DNA of 64,000 nt from G963665185 sp049723905 (GCF_049723905.1 NZ_JBJKFD010000001.1:930001-994000); one strand, 5' to 3'. Counted from the stretch's first letter, positions 34,533 to 48,166 are shown. The notes: generated from the letters alone by a model not told the origin. Program-made: numbers and translations.

Positions 34533-35588
34533 ATGAAAAGTTTAGCCGCAATCTCCGGCTGGCTGACATTCACTCTGCTGCTTTTCTTCCTTACTCCTGC
34601 GGTAGCCAAAGAAATGGACCGGTACTCGCTCACCCCGTTCGCAGGGTATTATGGTTTTGAAGGCAACAAATACTACGATGACAGTGGAATAGCTGGCGCA
34701 GCTTTGGGGTACGCCCTTGATGAAAACTGGACGATTGAAGGCAGTTACGGTTTTCTTACTCCGACCTCGAAAATGGAAGGAACAAGTGCTGATGGGCATT
34801 TGCTGCGAGCTGAAATTCTGTACAATTTCGATTTTTGGGAGAACTTCGTTCCTTTCGTAGCCGCGGGAGGAGGAGGAATTTTTCTCTTTTCAAACGACTA
34901 TGATCGATCTTCAGCAATTTTTTCCTACGGAGCAGGAGCCAAGTATTATTTCAGCGACAATTGGGCTCTTCGTGGCGATATCCGCCATATCTTGGCCGAC
35001 AACCAACATCCGACAAACCAGATGCTGGTAACCCTTGGCCTCAGCTATTTTTTTGGCGGGCCGGACACACATCAAGCAGCCACAACGTCTGTTCCCTCAG
35101 CTGCGACTGCTCCACAAAAAGAAGAATTCTCTCCAGCTCCTCAGAAAGAAGAGGAAATTATCTTCACTCCAGCCGAAAAAAATACATCTCAACAGTCAGC
35201 TCCACTGGCTCCGCCATCCACTCTCCAGCCTGTGACTGTATGTGTGGAAATCGACGTAAAATTTGATTTCGACAAATCAAACATCAAACCTCAGTTTTCT
35301 CCGGAGCTGGAACAGTTTGCGAAATTCATAAAAACGCACTCCGATACTCCTCCGGTGATTATCAACGGCCATACTGACTCAACCGGTCCCGTGCAATACA
35401 ACATTGGACTTTCCAAACGCCGGGCGGCAAGTGTACGCGATGCCCTGGTGGAACAATATGGTCTGGACGCCGGAAAGCTGTCGATCCAATGGTTCGGCCC
35501 CAAAGATCCGGTTGCCCCCAACACCACACGCTCTGGACGAGCACAAAACCGTCGAGCAACCGCCGGTGTCTGCGTTGAACAGAAATGA
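34533..35588 (+). CDS. OmpA-family outer-membrane protein
   Basis: A 351-residue protein. The signal peptide ends near PAVAK. Residues about 26-178 are an eight-stranded beta-barrel of the OmpA type (SLTPFAGYYGF, NWTIEGSYGF, LGLSYFFGG). A Pro/Ala/Glu-rich linker follows (about 180-235). The C-terminal peptidoglycan-binding domain has VKFDFDKSNIKPQF, INGHTDSTGPVQYNIGLSKR and QNRRATAGV. It links the outer membrane to the cell wall. Confidence 0.95.
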   Translation: MKSLAAISGWLTFTLLLFFLTPAVAKEMDRYSLTPFAGYYGFEGNKYYDDSGIAGAALGYALDENWTIEGSYGFLTPTSKMEGTSADGHLLRAEILYNFDFWENFVPFVAAGGGGIFLFSNDYDRSSAIFSYGAGAKYYFSDNWALRGDIRHILADNQHPTNQMLVTLGLSYFFGGPDTHQAATTSVPSAATAPQKEEFSPAPQKEEEIIFTPAEKNTSQQSAPLAPPSTLQPVTVCVEIDVKFDFDKSNIKPQFSPELEQFAKFIKTHSDTPPVIINGHTDSTGPVQYNIGLSKRRAASVRDALVEQYGLDAGKLSIQWFGPKDPVAPNTTRSGRAQNRRATAGVCVEQK

Positions 35589-35708
35589 AGGTAACGTCAC
35601 TCTGGACTGTTCCCCCTAAAATGCACAGCTCCCCTTGACTTTTGCACCAAATGCGGCGAACTATGACCATTCACCGACAACATCACTATTTTTGCGAGGG
35701 AGGAAACC

Positions 35709-35870
35709 ATGGCCTGGATTTTTGAAGTGCTTTCCGAACTGATTCACAACATGATGCACTCCACTCTGGCAGGCACTGTTGGCGTATCGCTGATTTTTAT
35801 CTACATGGCCTGGATTGTCGGAATGGCGCTTTTCCGCATCAACGAAGGCTGCAAAAAAGGCCACCACTAG
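35709..35870 (+). CDS. 53-residue single-helix membrane protein, unknown function
   Basis: A gene below usual length cut-offs. GGGAGG precedes the ATG at 35709, and the stop is TAG at 35868-35870. Residues about 21-42 form a hydrophobic helix (GTVGVSLIFIYMAWIVGMAL). A short amphipathic N-terminus with His-Asn-Met-Met-His and a polar tail with Cys and two histidines (EGCKKGHH) flank it. A terminator follows 26 bases later, so it forms its own transcription unit or the end of the OmpA one. Confidence 0.65.
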   Translation: MAWIFEVLSELIHNMMHSTLAGTVGVSLIFIYMAWIVGMALFRINEGCKKGHH

Positions 35871-35896
35871 GCCTGACCATAATTCAGCTCACAAAT

Positions 35897-35934
35897 AAAG
35901 CGTCTCAACCGTTAATGGTAGGGACGCTTTTTTG
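35897..35934 (+). terminator. Terminator after the 53-residue protein gene
   Basis: AAAGCGTCTC / GGGACGCTTT stem with an inner ACC/GGT pairing and a T6 tract. Confidence 0.85.
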
Positions 35935-36013
35935 TTTTCAGTAGCCATACTTAACCTATTTTTTTAATTTTAAGATTCGACTTTATTGAGGAAGCCCTCC
36001 CCCACGACATGTT

Positions 36014-38875
36014 CTACTTTTGCATGTTTTCCATAACCTTTCGGATCTGCTTTGCCACCTCTTCAATGTCCAACGGTTTCGCCAGATAACCATCTAGCCC
36101 CGCCTCCAATATGCGCTCCTTGTCCCCCTTCAAAGCGAAAGCCGTAAGCGCAATTATAGGGATTACTCTCTTGTCATCGCCGCCCTCGCCATTACGGATA
36201 CGCCGAGTAGCCTCCAGGCCATCCATTTCCGCCATCTGAATATCCATAAAAACCAAATCAAAATTCTCATTTCGCAAAGCAGCCAACGCCTCCCCACCGC
36301 TTGGAACCGTCTTGCAAGCATGGCCCATACGCAAAAGCACCTTCTCCAGGGTCATGGCACTTATCTCATTATCTTCCACCTGCAAAACGTACAATGCTCT
36401 CTCAAGAAGCAAAGAAGAATTCTCGCCCACAGCAGCCTCCTTGCCCGGTGGCAGGCATAAACTGAACCTGAAAACTGAACCTTTGCCAGGAACACTCTCA
36501 AGCTGAATTTCCCCGTGCATAAGGTTGACCAGACGTTTTACAATGGCCAACCCCAATCCAGTTCCTTGATGTTTTCGCGTATGAGAACCATCCGCTTGGG
36601 TAAAAGACTCAAAAATAAGGCGTTGATCTTCTTGTGAAATACCTATCCCTGTATCAACTACAGAGAAATGAACCATATCCTGTTCAAAATCGAGCCCTTG
36701 AAAGGATGAGACACAGAGCGTGACACTACCAACGTTTGTAAACTTAACAGCATTGCCAACGACATTAAAAAGAACCTGACGGACCCGAGCGGGATCCCCC
36801 ACCACCCAGTCAGGCACCCCATCGCCAATGCTTAAATTCACGGAAATACCAAGAGTAGCGGCTGGCCCCTGAAAAAGCCCAATGACTGAGGTCATAAGGT
36901 CATGCAAGGAAAAATCGACTTCGGCAAATTCCATTTTTCCCGCCTCAATCTTGGAAAAATCGAGCACGTCATTGATAATGGTCAACAAGCTTTTGCCAGA
37001 AAGTAAGGCTGTCTGCACACAGTCCAGCTGCTCTTCATCCAATGGAGTGTCTTCCAGTATCTGAAGCATCCCTAAAACTCCATTCAGCGGAGTTCTGATC
37101 TCATGACTCATATTGGCCAAAAATTCGCTTTTCGCCCGGCTTGTCCTTTCTGCAGCATCTCGAGCCCGTCGCATTTCAAGCTCAGCCTCTTTGCGATGCG
37201 TAATATCGGTTAAAGACATAATCGACTGTTTTTCATCAGGAAGCAGGGCAATAGTTACAAGCACATGGCATACCTTATCGCCGCCCGGTCGTCTCAAAAG
37301 CCGCGCTTCATAGCCGCGTGGCAAAGCTATTCTCCCACACGACATATGCATCATCTTGGTCATATGCTCAATGTCGTCAGAATCAAAAAACTCTTCCAGC
37401 CGACATCCTACAACTTGCTCTGCGGACTCGAGCCCAACCATTTTGACAAACTCTCTATTTGCCCGAACAATCTCTTGTGATGTGGACAGGATGATATTCG
37501 CCGACCCTGTGTTAAGAAAAACAGCACGATATGTTTCTTCGGACTGTGCAAGCGCTGCCTGCGTCCTCTCCAACTCCGTTATATCCATCAATGTTTCCAA
37601 AAGAAGCTTCTGCTCCCCACGTAGAAGCGGGGTCACATTGCGCAAGATGGTACGTTGCCCCATTGGAGTTTTTAACTCATGACGTTTCAGATGTGGACAA
37701 CTCATACTTCCACTACACATATTATCATGGCCCCAAAACTTATTCCGCTTTGTGCCACAAACATTTTCCCTGGACTGACATCCAAGAATCTGCATTGCCT
37801 GAGGATTCAACGTCAAAATTCTGCAGTCAGAAGAATCCATAATCACAACTCCTGCCTGCAAAGAGTCCAATATCTGCACCAAATATTTCTCGTTATCCTG
37901 AAGCTGATCCAACATAGAATTTATATCTTCTGCCAAACCCGTAAGCTCGTCCCCACCTGGAAGAATTACTTTTTCATCTCCTTCCCGACGCCCGATACGA
38001 GTGACCTGTCTGCTGAGTTTTTCGATACGCCGCAATATTCTCCGATCGAGAAACGTCAAGGTCAGAATCCCAAGCAAAAAAGCCGATCCCAAAAAAAACT
38101 TAAAAATAAGACTAATGGCATTCCGTCCGGCAAGATAGAATCCGCGATGCATGGTAAGCAGAAGCTGCAGTATGGGGTGGTCGTTTATATTCCAAAGTGG
38201 GACCACTGTTTCAATGGTCTCTTCACGAACGGTGAAATAAGGTTCATCCCGCTGTGGAGACGAAAGCAATAACTGAAGATCAAGCTCTGTTTCCCGAGCC
38301 AAATCGGGTAAGATATCCTGCAGGTTGATAGCCATGACAAGCACTCCCAAAGGACGCTCATCCCGGACACTGTTTAAAATGGGCTTAAAAGACACCAGAA
38401 GCGGCAAATCTGCGACAAAAAGCAAACCGCTTTTATTAGCTCCTTTGCCCTTTCCCCAATTCCCTGATGCCAAAAAAATTTTATGTGAAAGTACCTCTGG
38501 AACAGGCTGCAAGGAATCATCCTGCCAAGTATTACCGACAATAAGATTTCCCTGGGTATCATAAACCCCAAACATAAAAAGCTGCCCGCTGCTGAACAGA
38601 GAGGAAACCAAACTGGCCTCCTTGAACTCCCTGTGGGAACTTTGAACCAATTCATACATTGCATTACGCCACACCCAATCTTTGGCCAATGCATCCAATT
38701 TTGATTTCCTGTCGTTAAGACCATTGATGGCTCTGTTGACGTTGCGGATGACCTCCAGCTCCTCAAGTGAGCTGAATTTATCCATAACGACACCTTGGAC
38801 AATAAAAAAGAGAGACAGCGTTAGCAGGCTGAATCCTAGGATTACAATGGCAAGTACAGTTCTGCGAAGATTCAT
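36014..38875 (-). CDS. Hybrid sensor histidine kinase: CHASE4-like, HAMP, PAS-PAS, HisKA, HATPase, REC
   Basis: A 953-residue kinase. Helix 1 (residues about 8-30) and helix 2 (about 255-276) bracket a periplasmic CHASE4-like domain (LDALAKDWVWRNAMYELV near 60-77). HAMP follows (about 278-330), then PAS 1 (about 333-435) with a Cys-rich insert (CGT...MCSGSMSCPH), and PAS 2 (about 445-562, ending TDITHRKEAE). The phospho-acceptor is His591 (NMSHEIRTPLNG). The ATPase has NAVKFT, DTGIGIS and GTGLGLAI. The C-terminal receiver has its aspartate in LVFMDIQMAEMDG. Signal and output partner are unknown. Confidence 0.95.
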   Translation of the reverse strand: MNLRRTVLAIVILGFSLLTLSLFFIVQGVVMDKFSSLEELEVIRNVNRAINGLNDRKSKLDALAKDWVWRNAMYELVQSSHREFKEASLVSSLFSSGQLFMFGVYDTQGNLIVGNTWQDDSLQPVPEVLSHKIFLASGNWGKGKGANKSGLLFVADLPLLVSFKPILNSVRDERPLGVLVMAINLQDILPDLARETELDLQLLLSSPQRDEPYFTVREETIETVVPLWNINDHPILQLLLTMHRGFYLAGRNAISLIFKFFLGSAFLLGILTLTFLDRRILRRIEKLSRQVTRIGRREGDEKVILPGGDELTGLAEDINSMLDQLQDNEKYLVQILDSLQAGVVIMDSSDCRILTLNPQAMQILGCQSRENVCGTKRNKFWGHDNMCSGSMSCPHLKRHELKTPMGQRTILRNVTPLLRGEQKLLLETLMDITELERTQAALAQSEETYRAVFLNTGSANIILSTSQEIVRANREFVKMVGLESAEQVVGCRLEEFFDSDDIEHMTKMMHMSCGRIALPRGYEARLLRRPGGDKVCHVLVTIALLPDEKQSIMSLTDITHRKEAELEMRRARDAAERTSRAKSEFLANMSHEIRTPLNGVLGMLQILEDTPLDEEQLDCVQTALLSGKSLLTIINDVLDFSKIEAGKMEFAEVDFSLHDLMTSVIGLFQGPAATLGISVNLSIGDGVPDWVVGDPARVRQVLFNVVGNAVKFTNVGSVTLCVSSFQGLDFEQDMVHFSVVDTGIGISQEDQRLIFESFTQADGSHTRKHQGTGLGLAIVKRLVNLMHGEIQLESVPGKGSVFRFSLCLPPGKEAAVGENSSLLLERALYVLQVEDNEISAMTLEKVLLRMGHACKTVPSGGEALAALRNENFDLVFMDIQMAEMDGLEATRRIRNGEGGDDKRVIPIIALTAFALKGDKERILEAGLDGYLAKPLDIEEVAKQIRKVMENMQK

Positions 38876-38983
38876 GAAGTGAGGGCTATGGTCTCTAACC
38901 AGAGGCAGTTACTTTTTAAAGGAATAATTCAGAGTTATGATGGTCTAAGGTGTAAAGGAAATCAATAAAAAGGAATCAAAATA

Positions 38984-40501
38984 CTACAATCGACACGATG
39001 CTCCCGCCGCAGGTTTAAAACGTTCAGGAGGTGAGATAATCTTACTGCCTATCGTCAGAGCCATATTTTTAAGCATCCCCTTAAAAACATACTTATGAAA
39101 AGGATAAACACTGTACCAGTAGGACAAACCGGCAATTCCCTTAGGATGGAAACGGGCTATTGAGATCAATTCGGTGCCTCCCTCACCTGAAGGTTCAAGA
39201 ACAAAATCCAACAAAGCTTCCCCAGGGAGCTTCATTTCCGCAAGCAAAAGAAGTCGTCGATTAGGCTCAACAACCAATACACGCCAGAAATCCAAAGCAT
39301 CTCCAACATAAATATCTGTAGGGTGACGACGTCCACGACGAAGTCCTACGCCGCCAAGCAACCGATCCATGAGCCCACGCATATTCCACAGCGAATCAGC
39401 AAAATACCATCCAGTCTCTCCGCCGATAGAAGCAACCACATTCCAAATTTCTTCAGGAGAAGCAGAAAGTCGGACGCGGTAGGCATCTGTGAGGACTGTG
39501 CCACCTGCGTATTGAGCATCACCACAAACAGCCCACTCGGGAGGTGCCAATTCACCGGCATCAGTCCAACATGTATCCACGGTATGCTGGCGAACTTTAT
39601 CCACGGCAGCGCGTATTGCCTGCCTACAATCCCTGAGATCAAGAGGGATTATTTCCCTGATGTCATGCTCCATGCAGACTGCTCTGTTACGCAGACCTGA
39701 AATAAGCGGCTTGGAAAGGTCAGAAGGAATTGGTGTTACCAAAGTAACCCAAAGGCTGCTCAACTTCGGAGAAAGAACAGGGATAGGAAGAATCAATCTT
39801 GGCCGTAATCCAACTTCCTGGGCATACATCCGAAAAAGATTTTCATACGTTTCAATGCATCTCCCCCCAATATCAAAGCCCCTGCCCGTCGTTTCTGGGT
39901 GTTCTAAGCAACCGATCAAATATTCAAGAACGTCTCTTATGGATATGGGCTGGGATTCTGTTCGAACCCAACGCGGAGTAAGCATTATAGGCAAGCGATC
40001 TACGAGGTAACGAATGAGTTCAAAGGAGGCACTGCCAGAGCCAATAATTATCGCAGCTCTAAGAACAGTAACAGGCACAGGTCCTAAAGACAGTATCTCT
40101 GCAACTTCAGCCCGTGAACGAAGATGTTTGCTTAAAAAAGGGTCAGGTGGATTCAACCCGCTAAGATATATAAGTCTCTCCAAATTAACAGCGCGAGCCG
40201 CCCTGACCATATTATAGGCAGCCTGCCTATCAGCTGCTGCAAAATCTTTAACACCAGGAACCATTGAATGAACCAAATAGTATGCAGTACCACATCCCTT
40301 TGCGGCTTTTGCCAAAGAATCCTCGTCAAAAAGATCTGCCTGGACGAGTTCTACATTTTCATGTCCGCCCCATGGGCGACAACGTAATTTTTCCAAGGAG
40401 CGTCCAGCTGCACGCACCGAGTACCCTCGGGCAAGGAGCATAGGAACCAAGCGTCCCCCGACATAACCAGTTGCTCCGGTGACTAAAATTGGTTTCTTCA
40501 T
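38984..40501 (-). CDS. NAD(P)-binding SDR-like protein fused to DUF2867
   Basis: A 505-residue protein. Residues 1-300 are an extended or atypical short-chain dehydrogenase: GATGYVGGRLVP at residue 8 is the nucleotide loop, then YYLVHSMVPGVKDFA and RLIYLSGL. The C-terminal part (about 330-500) matches the DUF2867 layout (VWNVVASIGGETGWYF-like segment, then DFWRVLVVEPNRRLLLLAEMKLPG). The fusion is common in proteins annotated as NAD(P)H-binding. The substrate is not known. It is monocistronic. Confidence 0.9.
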   Translation of the reverse strand: MKKPILVTGATGYVGGRLVPMLLARGYSVRAAGRSLEKLRCRPWGGHENVELVQADLFDEDSLAKAAKGCGTAYYLVHSMVPGVKDFAAADRQAAYNMVRAARAVNLERLIYLSGLNPPDPFLSKHLRSRAEVAEILSLGPVPVTVLRAAIIIGSGSASFELIRYLVDRLPIMLTPRWVRTESQPISIRDVLEYLIGCLEHPETTGRGFDIGGRCIETYENLFRMYAQEVGLRPRLILPIPVLSPKLSSLWVTLVTPIPSDLSKPLISGLRNRAVCMEHDIREIIPLDLRDCRQAIRAAVDKVRQHTVDTCWTDAGELAPPEWAVCGDAQYAGGTVLTDAYRVRLSASPEEIWNVVASIGGETGWYFADSLWNMRGLMDRLLGGVGLRRGRRHPTDIYVGDALDFWRVLVVEPNRRLLLLAEMKLPGEALLDFVLEPSGEGGTELISIARFHPKGIAGLSYWYSVYPFHKYVFKGMLKNMALTIGSKIISPPERFKPAAGASCRL

Positions 40502-40562
40502 GGGGTTATCCTAGCACATATTTCATGGAATCAGAATAATCCTGCCACACAAAAAAGGACAG

Positions 40563-40920
40563 TCAGTTAAACCATTTCTTCCTGGCCTGGAATTTTTCAA
40601 ACTCAGCTGGCGACATCGAGTTGTTCGAGGAATGTCACCGTCTTCGATTGTAATATGCTTCGATATATTGAAAGAGAGCCAACTCGGCCTCAAGGCGCTC
40701 TGCGAACCTCCGGTGCTGGATATGTTGAATTTTAAAAGTATGAAAGAAGGACTCTGCAACGGCGTTATCCCAGCAGTGTCCCTTGCGACTCATGCTTTGA
40801 ATACAGCCGTGTCGTTGTAATTCCGCCCGAAAATTACAACTAGCAAACTGGATTCCTTTATCACTGTGAACCAGCAGCCCCCTCAAAGGCCGACGCCGGA
40901 CAAGATGCTTATGAAAGATT
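40563..40920 (-). pseudogene. IS3-family transposase (orfB) remnant
   Basis: Only the last third of an IS3-type DDE integrase is present. LLVHSDKGIQFAS and SMSRKGHCWDNAVAESFFHTFK (the final catalytic Glu in AES) precede YYNRRR. The frame then meets a TGA at 40635-40637 and continues as HSSNNSMSPAEFEKF to the normal end at 40563, so the TGA is a nonsense mutation inside the conserved end. The 5' part, including the first two catalytic aspartates and orfA, is missing. It marks an old insertion next to the rRNA region. Confidence 0.85.
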
Positions 40921-41395
40921 CGATCATCTGTTGGCCTCCCTTTCTTCTTCCCACGGTAGCGTAAGTTTTGTTTCTGCCGAGGCGGTGAAGAATGTGAGAA
41001 CAGAACAATTTTCTTATCTTCCCAAGGTGGAAGTTCGGATGCCCTGCAAGGCGCGGCGTGACGGGATGGCGTGGGATAGTAGTTAGACCTACAGCCCTCG
41101 GCAGCACGTTGCGCCGCAACGCCGCAGGGTGCCGAAATCCCGCCTTGGACATCCCGCTTCCAAACATCAAATCACAACGAAGGCAGAGACAAAAATCGCA
41201 CTGCCGCCCAACCAAAGGCAGCACATTACGCCGCAAGGCGCCGAAATCCCGACTAGGACATCTCGCATCCAACTGAGGTGAAAGGCAAAGAGGATGTGGG
41301 CGACAGACGAGTCATGATGTCCCTTCGCATAGCCGCCAAGCTCAAATTTAGCATGTTTTACGGAAACAGTGGGGAAACCCGGGTCCCCCTTTGAG
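40921..41395. repeat. Mosaic of degenerate interspersed repeats, no gene
   Basis: This non-coding stretch reuses modules found elsewhere around the rRNA operons. 40955-41115 resembles 47625-47780 (starting GTAAGTTTTGTTTCTGCC). 41145-41210 resembles the right arm of the palindromic element at 41396. 41285-41395 resembles 47515-47612 (including CATAGCCGCCAAGCTCA). Frames that run across it encode only translated repeat sequence. Confidence 0.65.
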
Positions 41396-41518
41396 GCAGC
41401 GTAAGTTTTGTTCCTGCCGAGGCGCAACTTGCTGTTTGGGGGCGTGGATAGGAGTTGGCCTCCAGCCCGCTCCCAAACAGTGAGTTGCAACGAAGGCAGG
41501 GGCAAAAATCGCGCTGCC
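41396..41518. repeat. MITE-like palindromic element, copy A
   Basis: About 123 bases with imperfect inverted arms of about 46 bases. The left begins GGCAGCGTAAGTTTTG and runs to CTGTTTGGG. The right begins CCCAAACAGTGAGTTGCAAC and ends AAAATCGCGCTGCC. The unpaired centre contains GTGGATAGGAGTTGG. Near-identical to the copy at 50147-50270. Confidence 0.75.
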
Positions 41519-41566
41519 GACCCGTTTGTTCCCGAACCTTCCCCTCCCCCCTTCCGGAACGAAGGA

Positions 41567-41743
41567 GCCGCAGGTACGCCACGAAGCGTGGCGAATGACA
41601 ATGGCGTTGTTTCTGATTGATGTTCAGCCTCTTGCTGACATCGAAAAAAGGGGATCATGCGATATGAAAAATGGGGCAGGAAGCCTTTAAGGGCCTATCA
41701 AAGAAAAAGACGACTCGGAGCATCCCCTCTCTTCTTCCCGCGG
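41567..41743. repeat. 177-base direct repeat, copy 1
   Basis: Appears identical in layout, without indels, to 49972-50148 (offset 8405). It contains the REP-like hairpin CGCCACGAAGCGTGGCG at 41577-41593 and a second hairpin GATGT.CAGC / GCTG.CATC. It lies just outside the rRNA terminator. Confidence 0.8.
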
Positions 41744-41866
41744 CGGCGTAAGTTTTGTTCCTGCCGAGGCGCGGCTTGGTGTTTGGGAGCGTGGATAGGA
41801 GTTGGGCCTCCATCCCGCTTCCAAACATCAAGTCGCAACGAAGGCAGGGGCAAAAATCGCGCTGCC
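41742..41866. repeat. MITE-like palindromic element, copy B
   Basis: Same design as copy A (about 125 bases). Arms run GGCGGCGTAAGTTTTG ... GTGTTTGGG and CCAAACATCAAGTCGCAACG ... CGCGCTGCC. It has several paired changes relative to copy A inside the arms, and abuts the rRNA operon terminator. Confidence 0.75.
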
Positions 41867-41873
41867 GCCCAAA

Positions 41874-41909
41874 CGAAAAAAGGTCCATATCATTCGATAT
41901 GGACCTTTT
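41874..41909 (-). terminator. Terminator of rRNA operon 1
   Basis: A 14-pair stem AAAAGGTCCATATC / GATATGGACCTTTT with a four-base loop, followed by a T-run on the minus strand. It lies 8 bases after the 5S gene. Confidence 0.9.
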
Positions 41910-41917
41910 GAAAAGGA

Positions 41918-42033
41918 GCCCTGGCAGCGACCTACTTTCCCAGCGACTACTCGCAAGTATCATCGGCGAAGAAGAGCTTAACTTCCGAGTTCGGAAAGGG
42001 ATCGGGTGTGGCCTCTTCTCTATGGCCGCCAGA
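41918..42033 (-). rRNA. rrf: 5S ribosomal RNA, operon 1
   Basis: Minus-strand sequence of about 116 bases starting CTCTGGCGGCCATAGAG and containing CCGATCCCTTTCCGAACTCG, the loop B/C core of 5S rRNA, ending GTCGCTGCCAGGGCT. It closes the 16S-tRNA-23S-5S operon; ends are accurate to a few bases. Confidence 0.95.
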
Positions 42034-42092
42034 GCAAATATATTGCTCTATGAGCGAAATATAGAAAATAGGGACGAAGTTGTGTTAAATCT

Positions 42093-45020
<2,928 letters not shown>

Positions 45021-45091
45021 CAGACACAACTTCGTCGCCTATTCTACTATCAATGATCATTACCGACACGTGGCCAGTAAGTTCACCACCG

Positions 45092-45167
45092 TGGTGGAGG
45101 TGAACGGAATCGAACCGATGACCCCCTGCGTGCAAAGCAGGTGCTCTCCCAGCTGAGCTACACCCCC
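45092..45167 (-). tRNA. tRNA-Ala (anticodon TGC), operon 1
   Basis: 76 bases, GGGGGTGTAGCTCAGCTGGG at the 5' end, anticodon TGC in CTTTGCACG, T-loop GGTTCGATTCC and an encoded CCA end. It lies in the 16S-23S spacer as usual. Confidence 0.97.
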
Positions 45168-45182
45168 ATGTGGTGATAACCG

Positions 45183-45261
<79 letters not shown>

Positions 45262-45301
45262 TTAAATCGGCTCTACAGTGCAAAGAACACAAAGGTCCTT
45301 G

Positions 45302-45323
45302 CAATTAAATAGCGAGCGGGCGC
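45302..45323 (-). other. 16S processing stem, 3' arm, operon 1
   Basis: Downstream of 16S, GCGCCCGCTCGCTATTTAATTG (minus strand) pairs with the leader arm at 46944-46966 over 22 pairs with one bulged A. It is the expected RNase III substrate that frees pre-16S rRNA. Confidence 0.75.
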
Positions 45324-45334
45324 ATTTGCTCATT

Positions 45335-46885
<1,551 letters not shown>

Positions 46886-46943
46886 GGAAAGTATTTCTAG
46901 CTAAAACTCGTAAGTTCATACGAACCCACGATGATAGTATTTC

Positions 46944-46985
46944 GCGCCCTGCTCGCTATTTAATTGTCAAAGACCTTTCCGGCTC
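46944..46985 (-). promoter_or_regulatory. rRNA leader: processing stem 5' arm and boxA-like antitermination site, operon 1
   Basis: 46944-46966 is the 5' arm of the pre-16S stem. Directly upstream, GGTCTTTGACAATTAAAT resembles the boxA-bearing leader of E. coli rrn (GCTCTTTAACAATTTA). A small hairpin CCGGCCTCGAGCCGG precedes it (about 46979-46993). Confidence 0.6.
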
Positions 46986-47006
46986 GAGGCCGGAAGTGGG
47001 AGAGAG

Positions 47007-47035
47007 TAAGTAGTAAATTACGCTTCCCGTGTCAA
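47007..47035 (-). promoter_or_regulatory. rrn operon 1 promoter P3 (proximal)
   Basis: -35 TTGACA (47030-47035), 17-base spacer, -10 TACTTA (47007-47012; weak). An A-tract (GAAAAAAGAG) lies upstream. Confidence 0.5.
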
Positions 47036-47106
47036 TCTCTTTTTTCAAATTCGCTGTTTGTTTCCTTCGTCGCTTTTGCGCCGTCTGTCCCAAGCAGCGG
47101 AGGGTG

Positions 47107-47135
47107 TTTCTATGTGTTTCCGCCCTGTGCGTCAA
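47107..47135 (-). promoter_or_regulatory. rrn operon 1 promoter P2
   Basis: -35 TTGACG (47130-47135), 17-base spacer ending AAACACA, -10 TAGAAA (47107-47112), a GC-rich stretch after the -10 (CACCCTCCGC) and A-tracts upstream. Confidence 0.65.
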
Positions 47136-47302
47136 CCCCTTTTTTCAACTTTTTTGGTCGAACCCGTCAGGGTCGTAAAGTCGATTGCGGCCGGATACCG
47201 GCCCGGGGTGTCAGCCGTCAGCTTCCACACACTCACCCTATCTATTCTATTGTAAGAGATCACCCCGCCGGGAAACTTGCGATTCCCGTGCGGCGGAGGG
47301 GC

Positions 47303-47331
47303 TTTCTATGTGTTTCACACCTACCCGTCAA
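47303..47331 (-). promoter_or_regulatory. rrn operon 1 promoter P1 (distal)
   Basis: -35 TTGACG (47326-47331), 17-base spacer ending AAACACA, -10 TAGAAA (47303-47308), then GCCCCTCCGC. A-rich sequence upstream (CTGAAAAAAACTCACAAAACC) could act as an UP element. Confidence 0.65.
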
Positions 47332-48166
47332 TAGGTTTTGTGAGTTTTTTTCAGAAAGTTTTGATTTTGTGTTTTGGAGACAGGTGGTGTTGTGGGGGGG
47401 AGATCGGCTGAAGGGCTGATGATGAAAGGGAAATTCCATGAATAAGGGGCTTGTTTGTCCCCGTAGGTGAGGAGCGCAGTTATGTGTGAACTTCTTGTTC
47501 TGTAGGAAAAGAGAAGAGGATGTGGCGGCAGACAAGTCATGGTGTCCCTTCGCATAGCCGCCAAGCTCAGATTCACCATGTTTTACGGAAACTGCTGGGA
47601 AACCCGGTATCCCTTTGAGGCAACGTAAGTTTTGTTTCTGCCAAGGTGCAGGCGAACGTGAGAATCAGGGCAATTTTCTTCTCTTCCAAAGGTCAAAGTT
47701 CGGAATGCCTGCAAGGCGCGGTGTGATGGAATGAAGTGGGATAGTAGTTAGACCTACAGCCCTCGGCAGCACGTTGCGACGTCGCAGCGTGTGGAAAAAT
47801 CAATGCGCTTTCACGCATTGAAAAAAGGGACTTGCAGCCGGACAGAGAAAGTCATGGTGTCCCTTTGGCCGTCTGCTTACTCAAGATTATTGTTTTTTAC
47901 GGAAACAGTGGGGAAACCCGGTCAACGCGCCCGGTTTCCCCGTTTGTTTCCGAACCTTCTCCTCCCTTTCCGGCACGAACAGGCCTTAGGTATCTGAAAG
48001 GAAGTCATGGCCGCCTCTTCGAACCATGGCAGGTGAGATAAAGTCATTGCGCCATAAGGTAGGAAGCAGCATTTGCAAACATGCCGCCGCAGGTACGCCA
48101 CGAAGCGTGGCGAATAGACGCCATTGTGGGCTGAAATTATACAGACGCCTACAGGTAACTATTTAG
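47332..48166. repeat. Repeat-rich spacer between rRNA operons, left of the IS
   Basis: No gene seen. 47515-47790 resembles 41285-41410 and 40955-41115. Hairpins are CAATGCG..CGCATTG (47801-47820), a 22-pair imperfect hairpin 47900-47952 (CGGAAACAGTGGGG ... CCCCGTTTGTTTCCG) and CGCCACGAAGCGTGGCG at 48096-48112. The block 47745-47990 recurs right of the IS at 49628-49880. Confidence 0.65.

Noticed and set aside
40635..40637. In-frame TGA of the IS3 fragment as a selenocysteine codon
   Set aside because: It replaces a residue in a conserved transposase end of a truncated element, and no SECIS-like stem follows; nonsense mutation is the simpler reading.
41657..41911. Arg/Lys-rich frames over the repeats near 41.7 kb and 50.2 kb
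   Set aside because: They are translations of the palindromic repeats and run into the rRNA terminator; no protein-like composition.
48058..48080. GTAGGAAGCAGC as part of an SRP RNA
   Set aside because: Only a short match to the SRP RNA loop; the flanking helices are absent and the sequence belongs to the repeat region.
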